Virus record (IMG/VR): IMGVR_UViG_3300042991_001437
Location: 1 to 36,061 of that record
DNA: 36,061 nucleotides
Reading direction: 5' to 3' (one strand)
DNA from: a virus
Positions within the stretch are counted from its first letter, which is position 1; every line of letters starts with the position of its first letter. Positions 1 through 8,233 of this stretch are shown piece by piece. The position numbers and the translations under genes were made by a program. The notes beneath the pieces are model-generated. The model was not told where the DNA came from. It did not search any database and worked only from the letters and a program-made list of their open reading frames with translations.

Positions 1-537
1 TTAATAGGTCTTGGTCTGGACATTCTGGAAGAACTGGAAGCTGATTTTGTCTTCAAGCCCCGTTCCCCTGGTAATTCCAAGGTCATCTCTCAGCGAAATG
101 CTCCCGCTGCCGGTAATATCAAAAGTGTTTGATAATGAGGTCTTTCGGTTGCTCACGTTAAAGTTGAGGATGATCCGGCTCTGCTGCTCACCGTACATCA
201 ATTCGGTTTCGACTGTAAATTGTTCGTTCAGTGCATCACCGAAAGCAAATCTACCTTCCGGGATAATGCCTGAAAAAGTGATCCTGTCAGTTATGGCAGA
301 ATCCAATAGATTTTTCAGGATCACATCATTTGTTTGCAATGTGTTCAGCAAAAGTTCTCCGGTCATTTGAAGATTGTCATAACCTATGGTCACATTGTCG
401 CTTGTCATCAAAGCCTGCTCACCACCGGGTTTCAAAGCATATACCTGGAGCTTTGAAGGAAAAGTGGCGACAATGTTCTGCGTGAAGGCAGTCATTAAGG
501 ATATGCAAAAGAAAAACAATAATGATATGACTTTCAT
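1..537 (-). CDS. Secreted protein of unknown function (host flank)
   Basis: This is a 178-residue protein, complete, with its stop codon at the window edge. Residues 1-20 form a clear Sec signal peptide: Lys at position 2, a hydrophobic core of Leu, Phe and Ile, then a polar Thr-Gln boundary. The rest has alternating hydrophobic and polar residues with many Gly, Ser and Thr, as in an all-beta exported protein, and the length and pattern vaguely recall small beta-barrel enzymes of the dirigent or allene-oxide-cyclase type. I do not recognise the family. It starts 12 nt after the stop of the upstream leftward propeller gene, so the two are probably one operon. It lies outside the phage and is taken as host DNA. 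Confidence 0.6.
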   Translation of the reverse strand: MKVISLLFFFCISLMTAFTQNIVATFPSKLQVYALKPGGEQALMTSDNVTIGYDNLQMTGELLLNTLQTNDVILKNLLDSAITDRITFSGIIPEGRFAFGDALNEQFTVETELMYGEQQSRIILNFNVSNRKTSLSNTFDITGSGSISLRDDLGITRGTGLEDKISFQFFQNVQTKTY

Positions 538-549
538 AACAGGTTAATT

Positions 550-1614
550 TTACTTGATCAATAATGGTTGCAAGAGTTTCAGCAGCGATTGCGCAGGAAC
601 AACCAGGACTCCCCTGCCGTCAAAAATTTCCGACAAGGGTTGTTGATTCTTTTTAAGTTCCGTAATGTATATCATCTCACGACCATTTTCAGACCTGATG
701 CGGCAGGAAGAGGTCTGGCCGATACCTGCAATAATAAACCGCACCAGCCGGCCGGTTCCTGGATTGTACATTTTTACCGTACTGTGGCCAGGGTCTGTCA
801 TCCAGAGATTTCCGCTGATATCCGTGCAAAGATCATCACAGGCTTCCATGAACCTGAGCTTCAGATATACTGCTTTTAAGACATTTTCCCGTGGTGTGAA
901 TTCAAAAACCCCGTCCATCGTATTGCTGAAGAAGATCTTATCCTGGGAACGGTCATAGAAAAGCCCGTTGGCAAGTCCGGCATCGCGGATAAATGGCTCC
1001 GGCGACTGAAATAAGCCGTTTCCATTATATAACATCCGGTAAATGGTGCCTTCCGGCCGGAAAATATTGAAATTGCTGCTGGTGAAATACAGGTTGCCGG
1101 CCATGTCAACACAAATCCCGTTCATGGAAGGGAAATCTTCTGAAAGCCTCTCCATTGTTACCAGGTCGCGGGAAACCCGGTAAATAGCTGCACCTTTGGT
1201 CCGCCATTCTTTCAGGGAATTATTGCAGACAGCTGCGAGGAGATGACCCTGATTATCGAACGACAATCCCATCACAGCATTGCCAGCTTTGAAGGATTTA
1301 CGGATAACAGGCATCCCGGATGAATCGCAGACCAGGTAATGGATATAGCCATCCAGGCCTGAAACATAGCATCCCGGTTTCTCATCCTCCAGGTAAATAT
1401 TTTCACAGCCGTTCATCCCGGTAATAAATCTGGCGCCGTCGATACTGTCAAGTTTAACGGCAACCCGGTATTCGGCAATACCTTTGCTGAATTCCAGCAA
1501 TTGCGGTGCCCGAAGCCGGATAAAAACATAACCGGCTAGCAGCAGGAATATCACCGCGAATCCGATGATCGCCAGTATTTTAATCAGTAGTCGCACCTCA
1601 ACGTTCTTTTTCAT
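550..1614 (-). CDS. Membrane-anchored SMP-30/strictosidine-synthase-like beta-propeller protein (host flank)
   Basis: I start this at the ATG at 1614, giving 354 residues. The reading frame is open to 1752, but the added residues are Cys-rich and unlike a leader. The protein begins Met-Lys-Lys, then has one hydrophobic segment at about residues 8-31 followed by Arg, so it should be an N-terminal membrane anchor with the bulk in the periplasm. Downstream are repeated blade-like units, for example VMGLSFDNQGHLLAAV, NGICVDMAGNLYFTSS and LCTDISGNLWMTDPG. That repeat pattern is typical of six-bladed SMP-30/gluconolactonase and strictosidine-synthase-like propellers. The substrate cannot be told from sequence. 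It lies upstream of the secreted protein at 1-537 and is treated as chromosomal. Confidence 0.7.
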   Translation of the reverse strand: MKKNVEVRLLIKILAIIGFAVIFLLLAGYVFIRLRAPQLLEFSKGIAEYRVAVKLDSIDGARFITGMNGCENIYLEDEKPGCYVSGLDGYIHYLVCDSSGMPVIRKSFKAGNAVMGLSFDNQGHLLAAVCNNSLKEWRTKGAAIYRVSRDLVTMERLSEDFPSMNGICVDMAGNLYFTSSNFNIFRPEGTIYRMLYNGNGLFQSPEPFIRDAGLANGLFYDRSQDKIFFSNTMDGVFEFTPRENVLKAVYLKLRFMEACDDLCTDISGNLWMTDPGHSTVKMYNPGTGRLVRFIIAGIGQTSSCRIRSENGREMIYITELKKNQQPLSEIFDGRGVLVVPAQSLLKLLQPLLIK

Positions 1615-2308
1615 AGACTCGTTTTCGTGTATGTATGGGGCACAAAACGAAATGTACATAATATTTTTGCCCTTTTTTCCATTTAAACAACTGATAAATA
1701 AATTATTGCCCATTTTTGCGGGTTTCTGCAAATATACAAACGACTTGTACAACCTTTAACTTTACTTTAATTTTTCCCTCCTGGGGGTGCAATCTGTTTA
1801 AACGATATTTAAACACTATTTGTTTAGCTGTCTAAATAGTAAGTGCTGCACCTATAAAATTCAATTAAATAAGGCAAAGCAGAGGATAGATTACCGTGCC
1901 AAATAGTGCTAACTTCATCGGCTCTCCCAGGAATCATTGTGGATGCCTATTACTTTCAATTCAAAATAAGATTAAAAACAAAAATACTCATTGCTTATAC
2001 CAATGCTTATACCAATGCTTATACCTTTCGACGGTTTAAAATGGCCCGTAAATGGGGGTATAGTGTACAAAAATAGCCTTATAAGTGCAAAAAAATGCCT
2101 TTAGAGGGGGGTATAATGCCACATATTTAACACTAAATGCGATGCGTTAATTAATATAAACACCTAAAGTAATGATTGTTACGGGAACTGTGAGAGGTTT
2201 TACTGTGAGAATTTGTGTGCGTGCGTGGCGTAAATGGTACAAAATGCTCGTCCAACCGGAATTAATCCGGAACGGACTCTCATTGCTTTACCATTGAATA
2301 AAACTGGA
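1615..2308. other. Gene-free stretch expected to contain the host/prophage junction (attL)
   Basis: No convincing gene lies in these 694 bases. The part next to 1614 must hold the promoter and leader of the leftward host genes. Further right are a 6-bp inverted pair (GGTGCA 1786-1791, TGCACC 1847-1852), a second inverted pair (ACTATTT and AAATAGT, about 1815-1840), a triple direct repeat at 1992-2025, two GGTATA copies at 2057-2062 and 2110-2115 that match the inverse of the TATACC in those repeats, and a doubled ACTGTGAGA at 2187-2195 and 2202-2210. Mu-type phages end in TG/CA with transposase sites just inside, so the left end probably lies about 1753-2000. I cannot fix the exact base. Confidence 0.5.
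1992..2025 (+). repeat. Triple 12-bp direct repeat, candidate transposase-binding sites
   Basis: Two full copies and one 10-bp copy of TGCTTATACCAA stand head to tail (1992-2003, 2004-2015, 2016-2025). The inverse core GGTATA recurs at 2057-2062 and 2110-2115. Several repeats in direct and inverse orientation, between the last host gene and the repressor, are the arrangement expected of MuA-type end-binding sites at a left end. The function is inferred. A run of short tandem repeats produced by slippage is the alternative. Confidence 0.4.
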
Positions 2309-2716
2309 TTATACGGCCTTTCTTTTTTGCCCACCTGAACTTTCAACATATTTTTCTTCAATGTCTTTTTCGAGGTAGGCTATGAGCTTCTTTAAATAAG
2401 TAATCTGCTCATCTTTTTCCGTGCAATACGGGCACTTATATCCAGGCGGTGACTCTGCCTCCTCCAACACGTCCTCAACTGGCTTTGAAATTTCTTGTTT
2501 ATTTAATGCGACCGAGGCACTCATGTCGCTAAAAAAGTACTCATAAGGGATGCTAAATAATATAGCAATCGACTTGATCATGTCTAACGTTGGATTTTGG
2601 TTACCTAGTTCGATCTGACTAATTACGCCCCGCGAAGACCCTGCCATATCAGCAAATTTCTGCTGAGACAGACCTAACGAAGTTCGTAACTCTTTGATTT
2701 TTAAGTGAAAATCCAT
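2309..2716 (-). CDS. XRE-family repressor with C-terminal CxxC and coiled coil (c-like)
   Basis: I use the ATG at 2716 (135 residues); a TTG at 2734 in the same frame adds six residues. Residues 1-60 form a standard XRE/Cro-C1 helix-turn-helix (LRTSLGLSQQKFADMAGSSRGVISQIELGN read in two halves), consistent with a lysogeny repressor. The C-terminal half differs from typical Mu or lambda repressors: it carries a CPYC pair at about residues 97-100, then a Leu-, Ile- and Lys-rich heptad stretch likely to form a coiled coil for dimerisation. The gene diverges from the transposition operon across a 102-bp region with two palindromes, as expected for a repressor controlling the early promoter. Function is inferred from fold and position. 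Confidence 0.8.
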   Translation of the reverse strand: MDFHLKIKELRTSLGLSQQKFADMAGSSRGVISQIELGNQNPTLDMIKSIAILFSIPYEYFFSDMSASVALNKQEISKPVEDVLEEAESPPGYKCPYCTEKDEQITYLKKLIAYLEKDIEEKYVESSGGQKRKAV

Positions 2717-2731
2717 TGTTAATAAATATGT

Positions 2732-2754
2732 CAATAAATTGCTAGAATTTATTG
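2732..2754. promoter_or_regulatory. Operator-like palindrome (9-bp arms)
   Basis: The sequence CAATAAATT (2732-2740), a 5-base spacer, then AATTTATTG (2746-2754) is a perfect inverted repeat. It sits just upstream of the repressor start and its right arm overlaps the -33 position of the rightward early promoter. This is the natural place for a repressor dimer to bind. Confidence 0.6.
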
Positions 2755-2781
2755 CATTGTTATAATTTATGGCTATATTTG
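2752..2781 (+). promoter_or_regulatory. Rightward early promoter (Bacteroidota-type -33/-7)
   Basis: TATATTTG at 2774-2781 matches the Bacteroidota primary-sigma -7 consensus TAnnTTTG exactly. A TTG at 2752-2754 lies 19 bases upstream, near the spacing expected for the -33 TTTG element. Transcription would begin near 2788 and serve the regulator, transposase and downstream early genes. The core is bracketed by two palindromes, so repression by the XRE protein is likely. Confidence 0.55.
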
Positions 2782-2784
2782 TGC

Positions 2785-2800
2785 CATTGTTTCAACAATG
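2785..2800. promoter_or_regulatory. Second operator-like palindrome at the transcription start
   Basis: CATTGTT and AACAATG (2785-2791 and 2794-2800) are perfect 7-bp arms around a 2-base centre. The site begins 3 bases after the -7 element and so covers the probable transcription start. It differs from the 2732-2754 palindrome, so it could be bound by a second protein such as the small regulator at 2819-3007. Confidence 0.45.
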
Positions 2801-2818
2801 ATACAAACATAATTCAAT

Positions 2819-3007
2819 ATGGATGTAAAGTCAATAAATAATAAAAAAGAAGTTGGTGATTTTAGAGTAGTTTCTAAAATGATTGGCAGGACAACAGAGG
2901 CCTGCAGAATTGCCTGGCGTAGGCAAAAGGGAAAGCCCTTTGAAGAGGTGAAAGTCGCGCTAGAGAAAATAATTGAATCTCGCCAAATATTACTCCGCAA
3001 TAAATAA
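2819..3007 (+). CDS. Small basic regulator, Ner/Cro-like by position
   Basis: This 62-residue protein is the first gene of the early operon. It is rich in Lys and Arg, and the stretch from about residue 12 to 38 (DFRVVSKMIGRTTEACRIAWRR) reads like a helix-turn-helix: a helix, a Gly turn, then a basic recognition helix. In Mu the equivalent position holds ner, a small DNA-binding protein that represses early transcription. The sequence is not clearly a Ner homologue, so only the positional analogy is claimed. The transposase follows 11 nt later. Confidence 0.6.
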   Translation: MDVKSINNKKEVGDFRVVSKMIGRTTEACRIAWRRQKGKPFEEVKVALEKIIESRQILLRNK

Positions 3008-3018
3008 TAGCAAAGACA

Positions 3019-5061
3019 ATGGAATACTATAACAATGTATTATGTGTCACTGGCCCGGAACTTATTAAGTCAGAAGATAATCCGGAAGGCGCAATTTCCT
3101 TAAGCATGTATCGGAAGCTGTCCACCCAGAACCGGATTAGAGTGCTTAAACGTGGTTGCCTTCACTCTGTGGCCCTGATAGAATATGCCAGTATCCCGGA
3201 CAGGTATAAGCAGCTCCTTTTTGAAAAGGGCATCATGCCGCAACCTCGTAAAAACGCAATTGAGGCGACCGTTCAGGTCGACATCAACGCCAGGGATTAT
3301 TTCGCTGACTACGTGCTTACAGATGGCCGCCACCTTCCCCAGGAGAAACAGCTTGAATATTCGGTAAACGCTGAGGTGCTCAACGCCGTTAAGCGGATCA
3401 CCAACGACCGGGTTGCACTTCGCAAAGCCCTGGGTGGATCCACAAAGAATATCTGGCCGAACCTGGCCGAGCATGTCAGCACAATCAAAGCCTCTACCGG
3501 TCACACTCTCCCCGACAATCCCCGCCGCCTCAATAAGAAGCTCCAGGAATACAAGCGGTCAGGCTACGTGGCATTGATCAGCGGCAAATGGCTGAATAAT
3601 AACGCTAAGAAGGTGGCCGAAAAGGAACAGGAAGCGGCCCTTCGCCAGCTACTTCGCCATCATAACAACCTGGACAATGAGCAGATCAAGGATCTGTATA
3701 ATATGGTAGCTAAAAAGGTTCAGTGGGAAACGATTTCAGCCTCGACAGTATCTAACTATAGAAAGAAGTGGAACCTAGAAATATACGGTGGCCAGCACGG
3801 CGAGACCTCCTTTGATAATGCAAGGGCCATGCTTGTAAAACGTAAGGCTCCCGCCCTGCCTCTTGTTTACTGGACTATGGACGGCTGGGAAGTTGAACTT
3901 CTTTACCAAAAGACAGAACTTGACGCAAAGGGCAACTCTAGGACAACTTACCATAACCGGTTAGTCCTTGACGTTGTCTTGGATCCAAGTGCAAACTACC
4001 CGGTTGGTTATGCGATCTCAACCCATGAGACCCCTGGATTAATCAGGCAGGCCCTTCGCAATGCCGTTAACCACACCGCCGAGATATTCGGAAGTCGTCA
4101 CCGCGTTCACCAACTCCAGACCGATAGATACGGCAAGAAGAACCTGAATCCATTCTATGAGGCTGTAGCGGATACCTACACCCCGGCGCGCGCGCATAAT
4201 GCCAAATCAAAAGTCATCGAGCCTTATTTCAAGAGGCTGAATAAAAAGTACTGTCAGCTTATGCCAAACTGGTCGGGCTTCGGGGTGAAGTCGAAGAACC
4301 AGCCCAATGCTGACTACTTGAATAAGATCCGGCACACCTTCCCGGATGAGGCTGGCGTCATTATGCAAATTGAGCGCATCATGGAACTCGAACGGGCTCT
4401 CGCGATTGATAAATTCAGGGCCGCTTATGCTGAGCTACCAGACGCTGACAAAAGGCTTTTAAATGAGGCGGAGTACCTTCACCTGCTTGGTGAAAAGACA
4501 GGCGAGACCAACCGGCTGAGTCACGCTGGAATGATAGTCTCTATTAACGGGGTCAAACGGGAGTATGACAGCTTTGACCCAGGCTTCCGCAAACTTCATT
4601 ATGTGGACTGGACGCTTAAGTTTGACCCATCGCGGCCTGAACAGGTTCTCGCGGAAAATCCTGAAGGTACAATCCGCTATTTGCTACAGGAGAAATATGT
4701 CCAGCCAATGGCTCTGTACGACCGTAAGGATGGAGACTCTGAACAGCTTCAGCTTGTTAAAGGCTTTAATAAAGCCCTTAAGGCAGATATCATGGTCGGC
4801 ATGGACAGTGATCACCAGCTGGTCGGCGACCTGTTTGCCAATAACCCTCAATTAAATGATACACTCACCAAGCTCGTGCTTTGTGACAGCAAGGGCCAGC
4901 ATAAGGATCGCAAAAGCGAACTTCGCCTGGGCCCTACACAAAAATATTTAATCGAAAAGCAGGCGAAAAAGGATCGGGAAGAAAAGGCCGACGACTGGAA
5001 CGCCAGGCAAATGGAATACCTGGAAGGCAAGACTGACTTCAACAAATATCTTAATCAATAA
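3019..5061 (+). CDS. MuA-like DDE transposase
   Basis: The protein has 680 residues, close to the size of MuA (663). The catalytic triad of the RNase-H/rve core can be read: Asp288 in WTMDGW, Asp369 in LQTDRYG, and Glu401 in KSKVIEPYF, preceded by the A-R-A-H-N-A-K-S-K run typical of Mu-type transposases. The N-terminal 260 residues should hold the helical DNA-binding domains for the phage ends. The C-terminal part is charged, ending in a Lys/Glu-rich region where MuA contacts MuB and ClpX. It should cut and join the phage ends during integration and replicative transposition. It starts 11 nt after the small regulator and precedes the MuB-like gene by 16 nt. Confidence 0.95.
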   Translation: MEYYNNVLCVTGPELIKSEDNPEGAISLSMYRKLSTQNRIRVLKRGCLHSVALIEYASIPDRYKQLLFEKGIMPQPRKNAIEATVQVDINARDYFADYVLTDGRHLPQEKQLEYSVNAEVLNAVKRITNDRVALRKALGGSTKNIWPNLAEHVSTIKASTGHTLPDNPRRLNKKLQEYKRSGYVALISGKWLNNNAKKVAEKEQEAALRQLLRHHNNLDNEQIKDLYNMVAKKVQWETISASTVSNYRKKWNLEIYGGQHGETSFDNARAMLVKRKAPALPLVYWTMDGWEVELLYQKTELDAKGNSRTTYHNRLVLDVVLDPSANYPVGYAISTHETPGLIRQALRNAVNHTAEIFGSRHRVHQLQTDRYGKKNLNPFYEAVADTYTPARAHNAKSKVIEPYFKRLNKKYCQLMPNWSGFGVKSKNQPNADYLNKIRHTFPDEAGVIMQIERIMELERALAIDKFRAAYAELPDADKRLLNEAEYLHLLGEKTGETNRLSHAGMIVSINGVKREYDSFDPGFRKLHYVDWTLKFDPSRPEQVLAENPEGTIRYLLQEKYVQPMALYDRKDGDSEQLQLVKGFNKALKADIMVGMDSDHQLVGDLFANNPQLNDTLTKLVLCDSKGQHKDRKSELRLGPTQKYLIEKQAKKDREEKADDWNARQMEYLEGKTDFNKYLNQ

Positions 5062-5077
5062 TTTAATAATTACTAAA

Positions 5078-6016
5078 ATGAAAAATGAAATTAAAGATCA
5101 GATCATTGACGCGCTAAATGCTTTCCTGGAAGAGCATAAAATGAGCGCTAACGACATCGCCCGTAAGACGGAGGTTAACGCCGCATACATCAGCCAGATG
5201 CGCAAAAAGCAGTACTCAACTAATGTATCAGGCAAGGACGTGGAGTTTGCACCAAAGTACTTTGAAAAGATCGCCGAGTTTATCGGCTTCAAGTATGAAA
5301 AGAGTTACTGGAATACCGTGGCTACTGAACAATTCAAGCACGTTATTTCAGTCCTGGAAGATGCCAGACAGTTCGGTTTAACCAACCTGATCATCGGTGA
5401 AACCGGGAGCGGAAAAACTTACTCCGCTCAGATATTTGCCCAGCAGCATCCTCATGATACCTGGATCATCACAGTCGGATCGACCGACAATATCGGAGAC
5501 CTGATCGATAAGGTCTGCGACGCCATCCGCATACCTCCCCGCAAAACCAAGTCAAAGAAGTTAAACGACATCATCCGCGCCCTCAGGGCCATCAAGCAGG
5601 CGGGTAATAAACCGATGCTGATATTCGATGAATCGGAGTACATGAAGATGCCTGCTCTCTGTGCCATGAAAGAACTGTATGATGGCCTTAACGGTGTGGC
5701 CTCCATTATGCTGATCGGTACTGATCAATTAATCAGGAACATTGAAAAGCTCAGGAAAAAGAACCGCGACGGGATCCCGCAATTATACCGCAGAATTAAG
5801 TTCGGCATCCGGGTTTTACCGGCGATCGATAAATCATTTAAACAGTTTTTAAACGGCTTTGACGGGTCGCTCTCGCGCTTTTTGAAGGTGAACTGTGAGA
5901 ACTACGGCGAGCTTCACGATGTGCTGGTACCGGCCATGCGTGAGGCCGACAGGTCAGGCCAGCCCATGACCGAGAATTTCGTAAGGACGGTTTTAAATAT
6001 GCCTCAATCTAACTAA
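5078..6016 (+). CDS. MuB-like AAA+ ATPase (target selection, transposition)
   Basis: This protein of 312 residues matches MuB in length. Residues about 10-60 form a lambda-repressor-like helix-turn-helix (DIARKTEVNAAYISQMRKKQ), as MuB has at its N-terminus. A Walker A motif GETGSGKT lies at 107-114 and a Walker B LIFDESE at 181-187, followed by a sensor-type Gly-Thr-Asp-Gln. MuB forms ATP-dependent filaments on target DNA, delivers target to the transposase and gives target immunity. The gene directly follows the transposase, the usual A-B order. Confidence 0.92.
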   Translation: MKNEIKDQIIDALNAFLEEHKMSANDIARKTEVNAAYISQMRKKQYSTNVSGKDVEFAPKYFEKIAEFIGFKYEKSYWNTVATEQFKHVISVLEDARQFGLTNLIIGETGSGKTYSAQIFAQQHPHDTWIITVGSTDNIGDLIDKVCDAIRIPPRKTKSKKLNDIIRALRAIKQAGNKPMLIFDESEYMKMPALCAMKELYDGLNGVASIMLIGTDQLIRNIEKLRKKNRDGIPQLYRRIKFGIRVLPAIDKSFKQFLNGFDGSLSRFLKVNCENYGELHDVLVPAMREADRSGQPMTENFVRTVLNMPQSN

Positions 6017-6019
6017 TCG

Positions 6020-6649
6020 ATGTTTCTGCAATTTATGGCTAAGGCTCTCTCTTGTTCAGCACTCCTAAGAAAGCATTACAAACTGCTACAATTTAAGGGT
6101 GACTGGTACGATGCTTTCGGTACACCGGAGTCAAATGGGGTGTGGTTTATTTGGGGTGGCTCAGGAAACGGCAAGACAACATTTGTATTAAGCCTGGTCA
6201 AGCAATTAGCCCAATTTGGAAGGGTAGCATTCAACAGCCTGGAGGAGTCATCTGCACACACGATGCAGAACGCTTTCCTGCGGGTTGGTATGGCCGATGT
6301 TGCAAGGCGGGTAATTCTGCTCGAGCGTGAGTCTATCGCCGAGCTGTCTGAGAGGCTCCAAAAACGCCGCTCGCCCGATATCGTGGTGATAGACTCATTC
6401 CAATACGCTGAGCTTAGCTATGGGGCCTATAAACGTCTCAAAGAGGCAAACCCGACTAAGCTGATCATCTTCGTATCACATGCCGATGGGAAAAAGCCCG
6501 CTGGCAGAACTGCAAATTCAGTCATGTACGATGCCTCTCTGAAGGTATGGGTGGAAGGGTACAGGGCTTTTTCAAAAGGGCGCTACATCGGCCCGGTCGG
6601 ATCACTGACCGTTTGGGGCGAAGGTGCTGAAAAATACTGGGGTAAATGA
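6020..6649 (+). CDS. RecA/DnaB-fold P-loop ATPase
   Basis: The protein has 209 residues, with Walker A GGSGNGKTT at 46-54 and Walker B IVVIDSFQ near residues 125-132, followed by an IIFVSHADGKKP segment like the sensor strand of RecA/DnaB-type ATPases. The first 45 residues are short and have no extra domain. It starts 3 nt after the MuB-like stop; an in-frame ATG at 6035 is an alternative start. Single-domain ATPases like this in phages can act in recombination or helicase loading. The exact role is unknown, but a second ATPase directly after MuB suggests a part in transposition or replication. Confidence 0.8.
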   Translation: MFLQFMAKALSCSALLRKHYKLLQFKGDWYDAFGTPESNGVWFIWGGSGNGKTTFVLSLVKQLAQFGRVAFNSLEESSAHTMQNAFLRVGMADVARRVILLERESIAELSERLQKRRSPDIVVIDSFQYAELSYGAYKRLKEANPTKLIIFVSHADGKKPAGRTANSVMYDASLKVWVEGYRAFSKGRYIGPVGSLTVWGEGAEKYWGK

Positions 6650-6822
6650 GCAAAACAAAAACTAAAACCGACAAAGACCTGGATTACATGGTATACGATG
6701 CCACCAGGCAGCAATTGACTTATTACAAACGGGGCCGCATGGTCGGGGGAGTAACCGGCGACATAGCTGAGCGCAATTTTCGCAATCTCCTGGACAAGGG
6801 CAATAACATCAGGCTGAAATGA
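6646..6822 (+). CDS. Small basic protein of unknown function
   Basis: This 58-residue gene has an ATG that overlaps the stop of the upstream ATPase (ATGA) and a stop that overlaps the next ATG. It begins Ser-Lys-Thr repeats and contains a YMVYDATRQQLTYYKRGRM stretch, followed by a likely helix. Coupling on both sides argues it is translated. No family is recognised. A basic N-terminus could indicate nucleic-acid contact, but that is speculation. Confidence 0.6.
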   Translation: MSKTKTKTDKDLDYMVYDATRQQLTYYKRGRMVGGVTGDIAERNFRNLLDKGNNIRLK

Positions 6823-7043
6823 AACAGGAAATTTTCGATCATCTCAACGACCGGCTTAAAGCTTGTCAGAGGCAGATGGAAGGGGTAAAAGGACATGATC
6901 CGCTGGCCATGAGGAAGCGCGCCATATTGAGCGTGAAGATCGCTTCACTGCAGGGCAGAATCAGATATCTGACCTCAGAGGTTAAAGTCTTTTTACCGAA
7001 TTACAGTATCAGTATCACTACTAACCAAATACCACACAAATGA
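6819..7043 (+). CDS. Small helical protein of unknown function
   Basis: The protein has 74 residues. The first 55 or so are strongly helical with Lys, Arg and Leu periodicity (for example DRLKACQRQMEGVK and RAILSVKIASLQGRIRYL), suggesting a short helical hairpin or coiled coil. The tail is polar and Ser/Thr-rich. Its start overlaps the previous stop and its stop overlaps the following ATG, so it is in a tightly coupled early cluster. No function can be assigned. Confidence 0.6.
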   Translation: MKQEIFDHLNDRLKACQRQMEGVKGHDPLAMRKRAILSVKIASLQGRIRYLTSEVKVFLPNYSISITTNQIPHK

Positions 7044-7225
7044 AAACAAGAAAAATTTCTATCAGCGCCGAGGCCCTTTGCAGAAACTGCCGGGGAACAG
7101 GCGAAGCGAACCAGGAGACCTGCGATATCTGCGAGGGTAGCGGGATGGTCACCGTTCAAAAGGACATCAACGTTACCATTACACCACTAAAAAAAGCACA
7201 GTCACAAACAATTAAAAATTATTAG
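7040..7225 (+). CDS. DnaJ-type CxxCxGxG zinc-finger protein
   Basis: This 61-residue protein holds two CxxCxGxG units: CRNCRGTG at about residues 14-21 and CDICEGSG at about 28-35. These are the repeat that binds one zinc ion in the DnaJ cysteine-rich domain. Here the pair stands alone, with no J domain. Small free-standing proteins of this type occur in phages and mobile elements and may be RNA- or protein-binding. It overlaps the upstream gene by 4 nt. Confidence 0.7.
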   Translation: MKTRKISISAEALCRNCRGTGEANQETCDICEGSGMVTVQKDINVTITPLKKAQSQTIKNY

Positions 7226-7226
7226 T

Positions 7227-7892
7227 ATGGAAAGAATTGATCTTAAAAAACTATCAACTGAACAGGTTTCACAATTGATGGACGACCTGAAAAGGGAACT
7301 TGAAGAAAAAGCGGCAAGTAAAAAGAGAGACCGTGAAACCTACGAACAACTCAAGAGTGAGGCCGTTACCGGTGCCTTTGACGTTTTACAAAGGGTCTCC
7401 CAGGAAATCGCTAAGGTTAAGGAAATTGTCTTCAGGGACTTTGAAGATATCCTGACGCTGAAGCAGCAAGTTTTTGACTTAACCGATGAACAGATGGCAC
7501 GTCAGGAAAGTCACACATTCACCACTTCGGATAGTAAGATTTCAATTACCCTGGGATCGAACACAATCGACCGCTGGGATGAGACCGTAGACGTTGGCGT
7601 TAATATGGTTAAGGATTACCTGGCAACCCTGGCCAAGGACCCTGAGTCGGCCAAGCTGGTCGGCTTTATTACTGATCTGTTAAAGCCAAACAAGGACGGC
7701 ATGCTGAAGGCTGGCAGAGTGCTTGACCTGGCTAAAAAAGCCGCTGAGCTTGGAGATGCAAAGCTGATCGAGGCCGTTGGCCTGATCCGGGACGCCTACC
7801 GCCCGAGAAAGACCTCAACTTATATCAAGGTATCCTACAAGGATGCTGAAAATAAGGAAACTTATTTGCCGCTAAGCATATCAAGCATATAG
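7227..7892 (+). CDS. DUF3164 family protein
   Basis: The protein has 221 residues. It shows the layout of DUF3164: a charged, coiled-coil N-terminus, a central beta region (HTFTTSDSKISITLG), then a helical part with VGVNMVKDYLATLAKD and a C-terminal AYRPRKTSTYIKVSYKD strand. DUF3164 genes are regular members of early operons in Mu-like phages. The biochemical role is unknown; a replication or recombination accessory is suspected from its company. It is followed 2 nt later by the DnaA-like gene. Confidence 0.8.
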   Translation: MERIDLKKLSTEQVSQLMDDLKRELEEKAASKKRDRETYEQLKSEAVTGAFDVLQRVSQEIAKVKEIVFRDFEDILTLKQQVFDLTDEQMARQESHTFTTSDSKISITLGSNTIDRWDETVDVGVNMVKDYLATLAKDPESAKLVGFITDLLKPNKDGMLKAGRVLDLAKKAAELGDAKLIEAVGLIRDAYRPRKTSTYIKVSYKDAENKETYLPLSISSI

Positions 7893-7894
7893 CC

Positions 7895-8233
7895 ATGAAT
7901 GCGATTATCCGAGAAATAATGAGGGTTGTATCTAAAGATATTGCAATATCCCGCCATCGACTCCGTGTTGAGTCGAAAAAAAAAGAGCTGGTTCAGGCCA
8001 GGCAGTTAATCTGCCTGGTCGCCGGATATTTAAAGTTCAATGACAAAGTAATAGCCGATGCTATTGATAAGGACAGAAGTACCGCCAATATTTCAATAGA
8101 CAAGATGGCTTTCCTGGTCATGACCTATGAGGTAGATAGAAAGAAAGCATTGAAGGTATGCATTGATCTTGACATCGACCAGGGCCATTTTATGAACTAC
8201 TGTCGGAGCAGATTAATAAAGAATAAGCCATGA
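7895..8233 (+). CDS. DnaA domain-IV-like DNA-binding protein
   Basis: This protein has 112 residues. From about residue 26 to 70 it reads KKELVQARQLICLVAGYL, then IADAIDKDRSTANISIDK. That is the pattern of DnaA domain IV: a basic helix with ARQ, a helix-turn-helix, and a DxSTA(N) version of the DHTTV signature used to contact the DnaA box. There is no ATPase domain. It may bind origin-like or phage sites, or act as a regulator. The stop overlaps the next ATG by 4 nt, coupling it to the loader-like protein. Confidence 0.6.
   Translation: MNAIIREIMRVVSKDIAISRHRLRVESKKKELVQARQLICLVAGYLKFNDKVIADAIDKDRSTANISIDKMAFLVMTYEVDRKKALKVCIDLDIDQGHFMNYCRSRLIKNKP

Noticed and set aside
1992-2025. CRISPR-like short repeat array
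   Set aside because: The repeats are 12 bp and head to tail without spacers, and no Cas gene is near.
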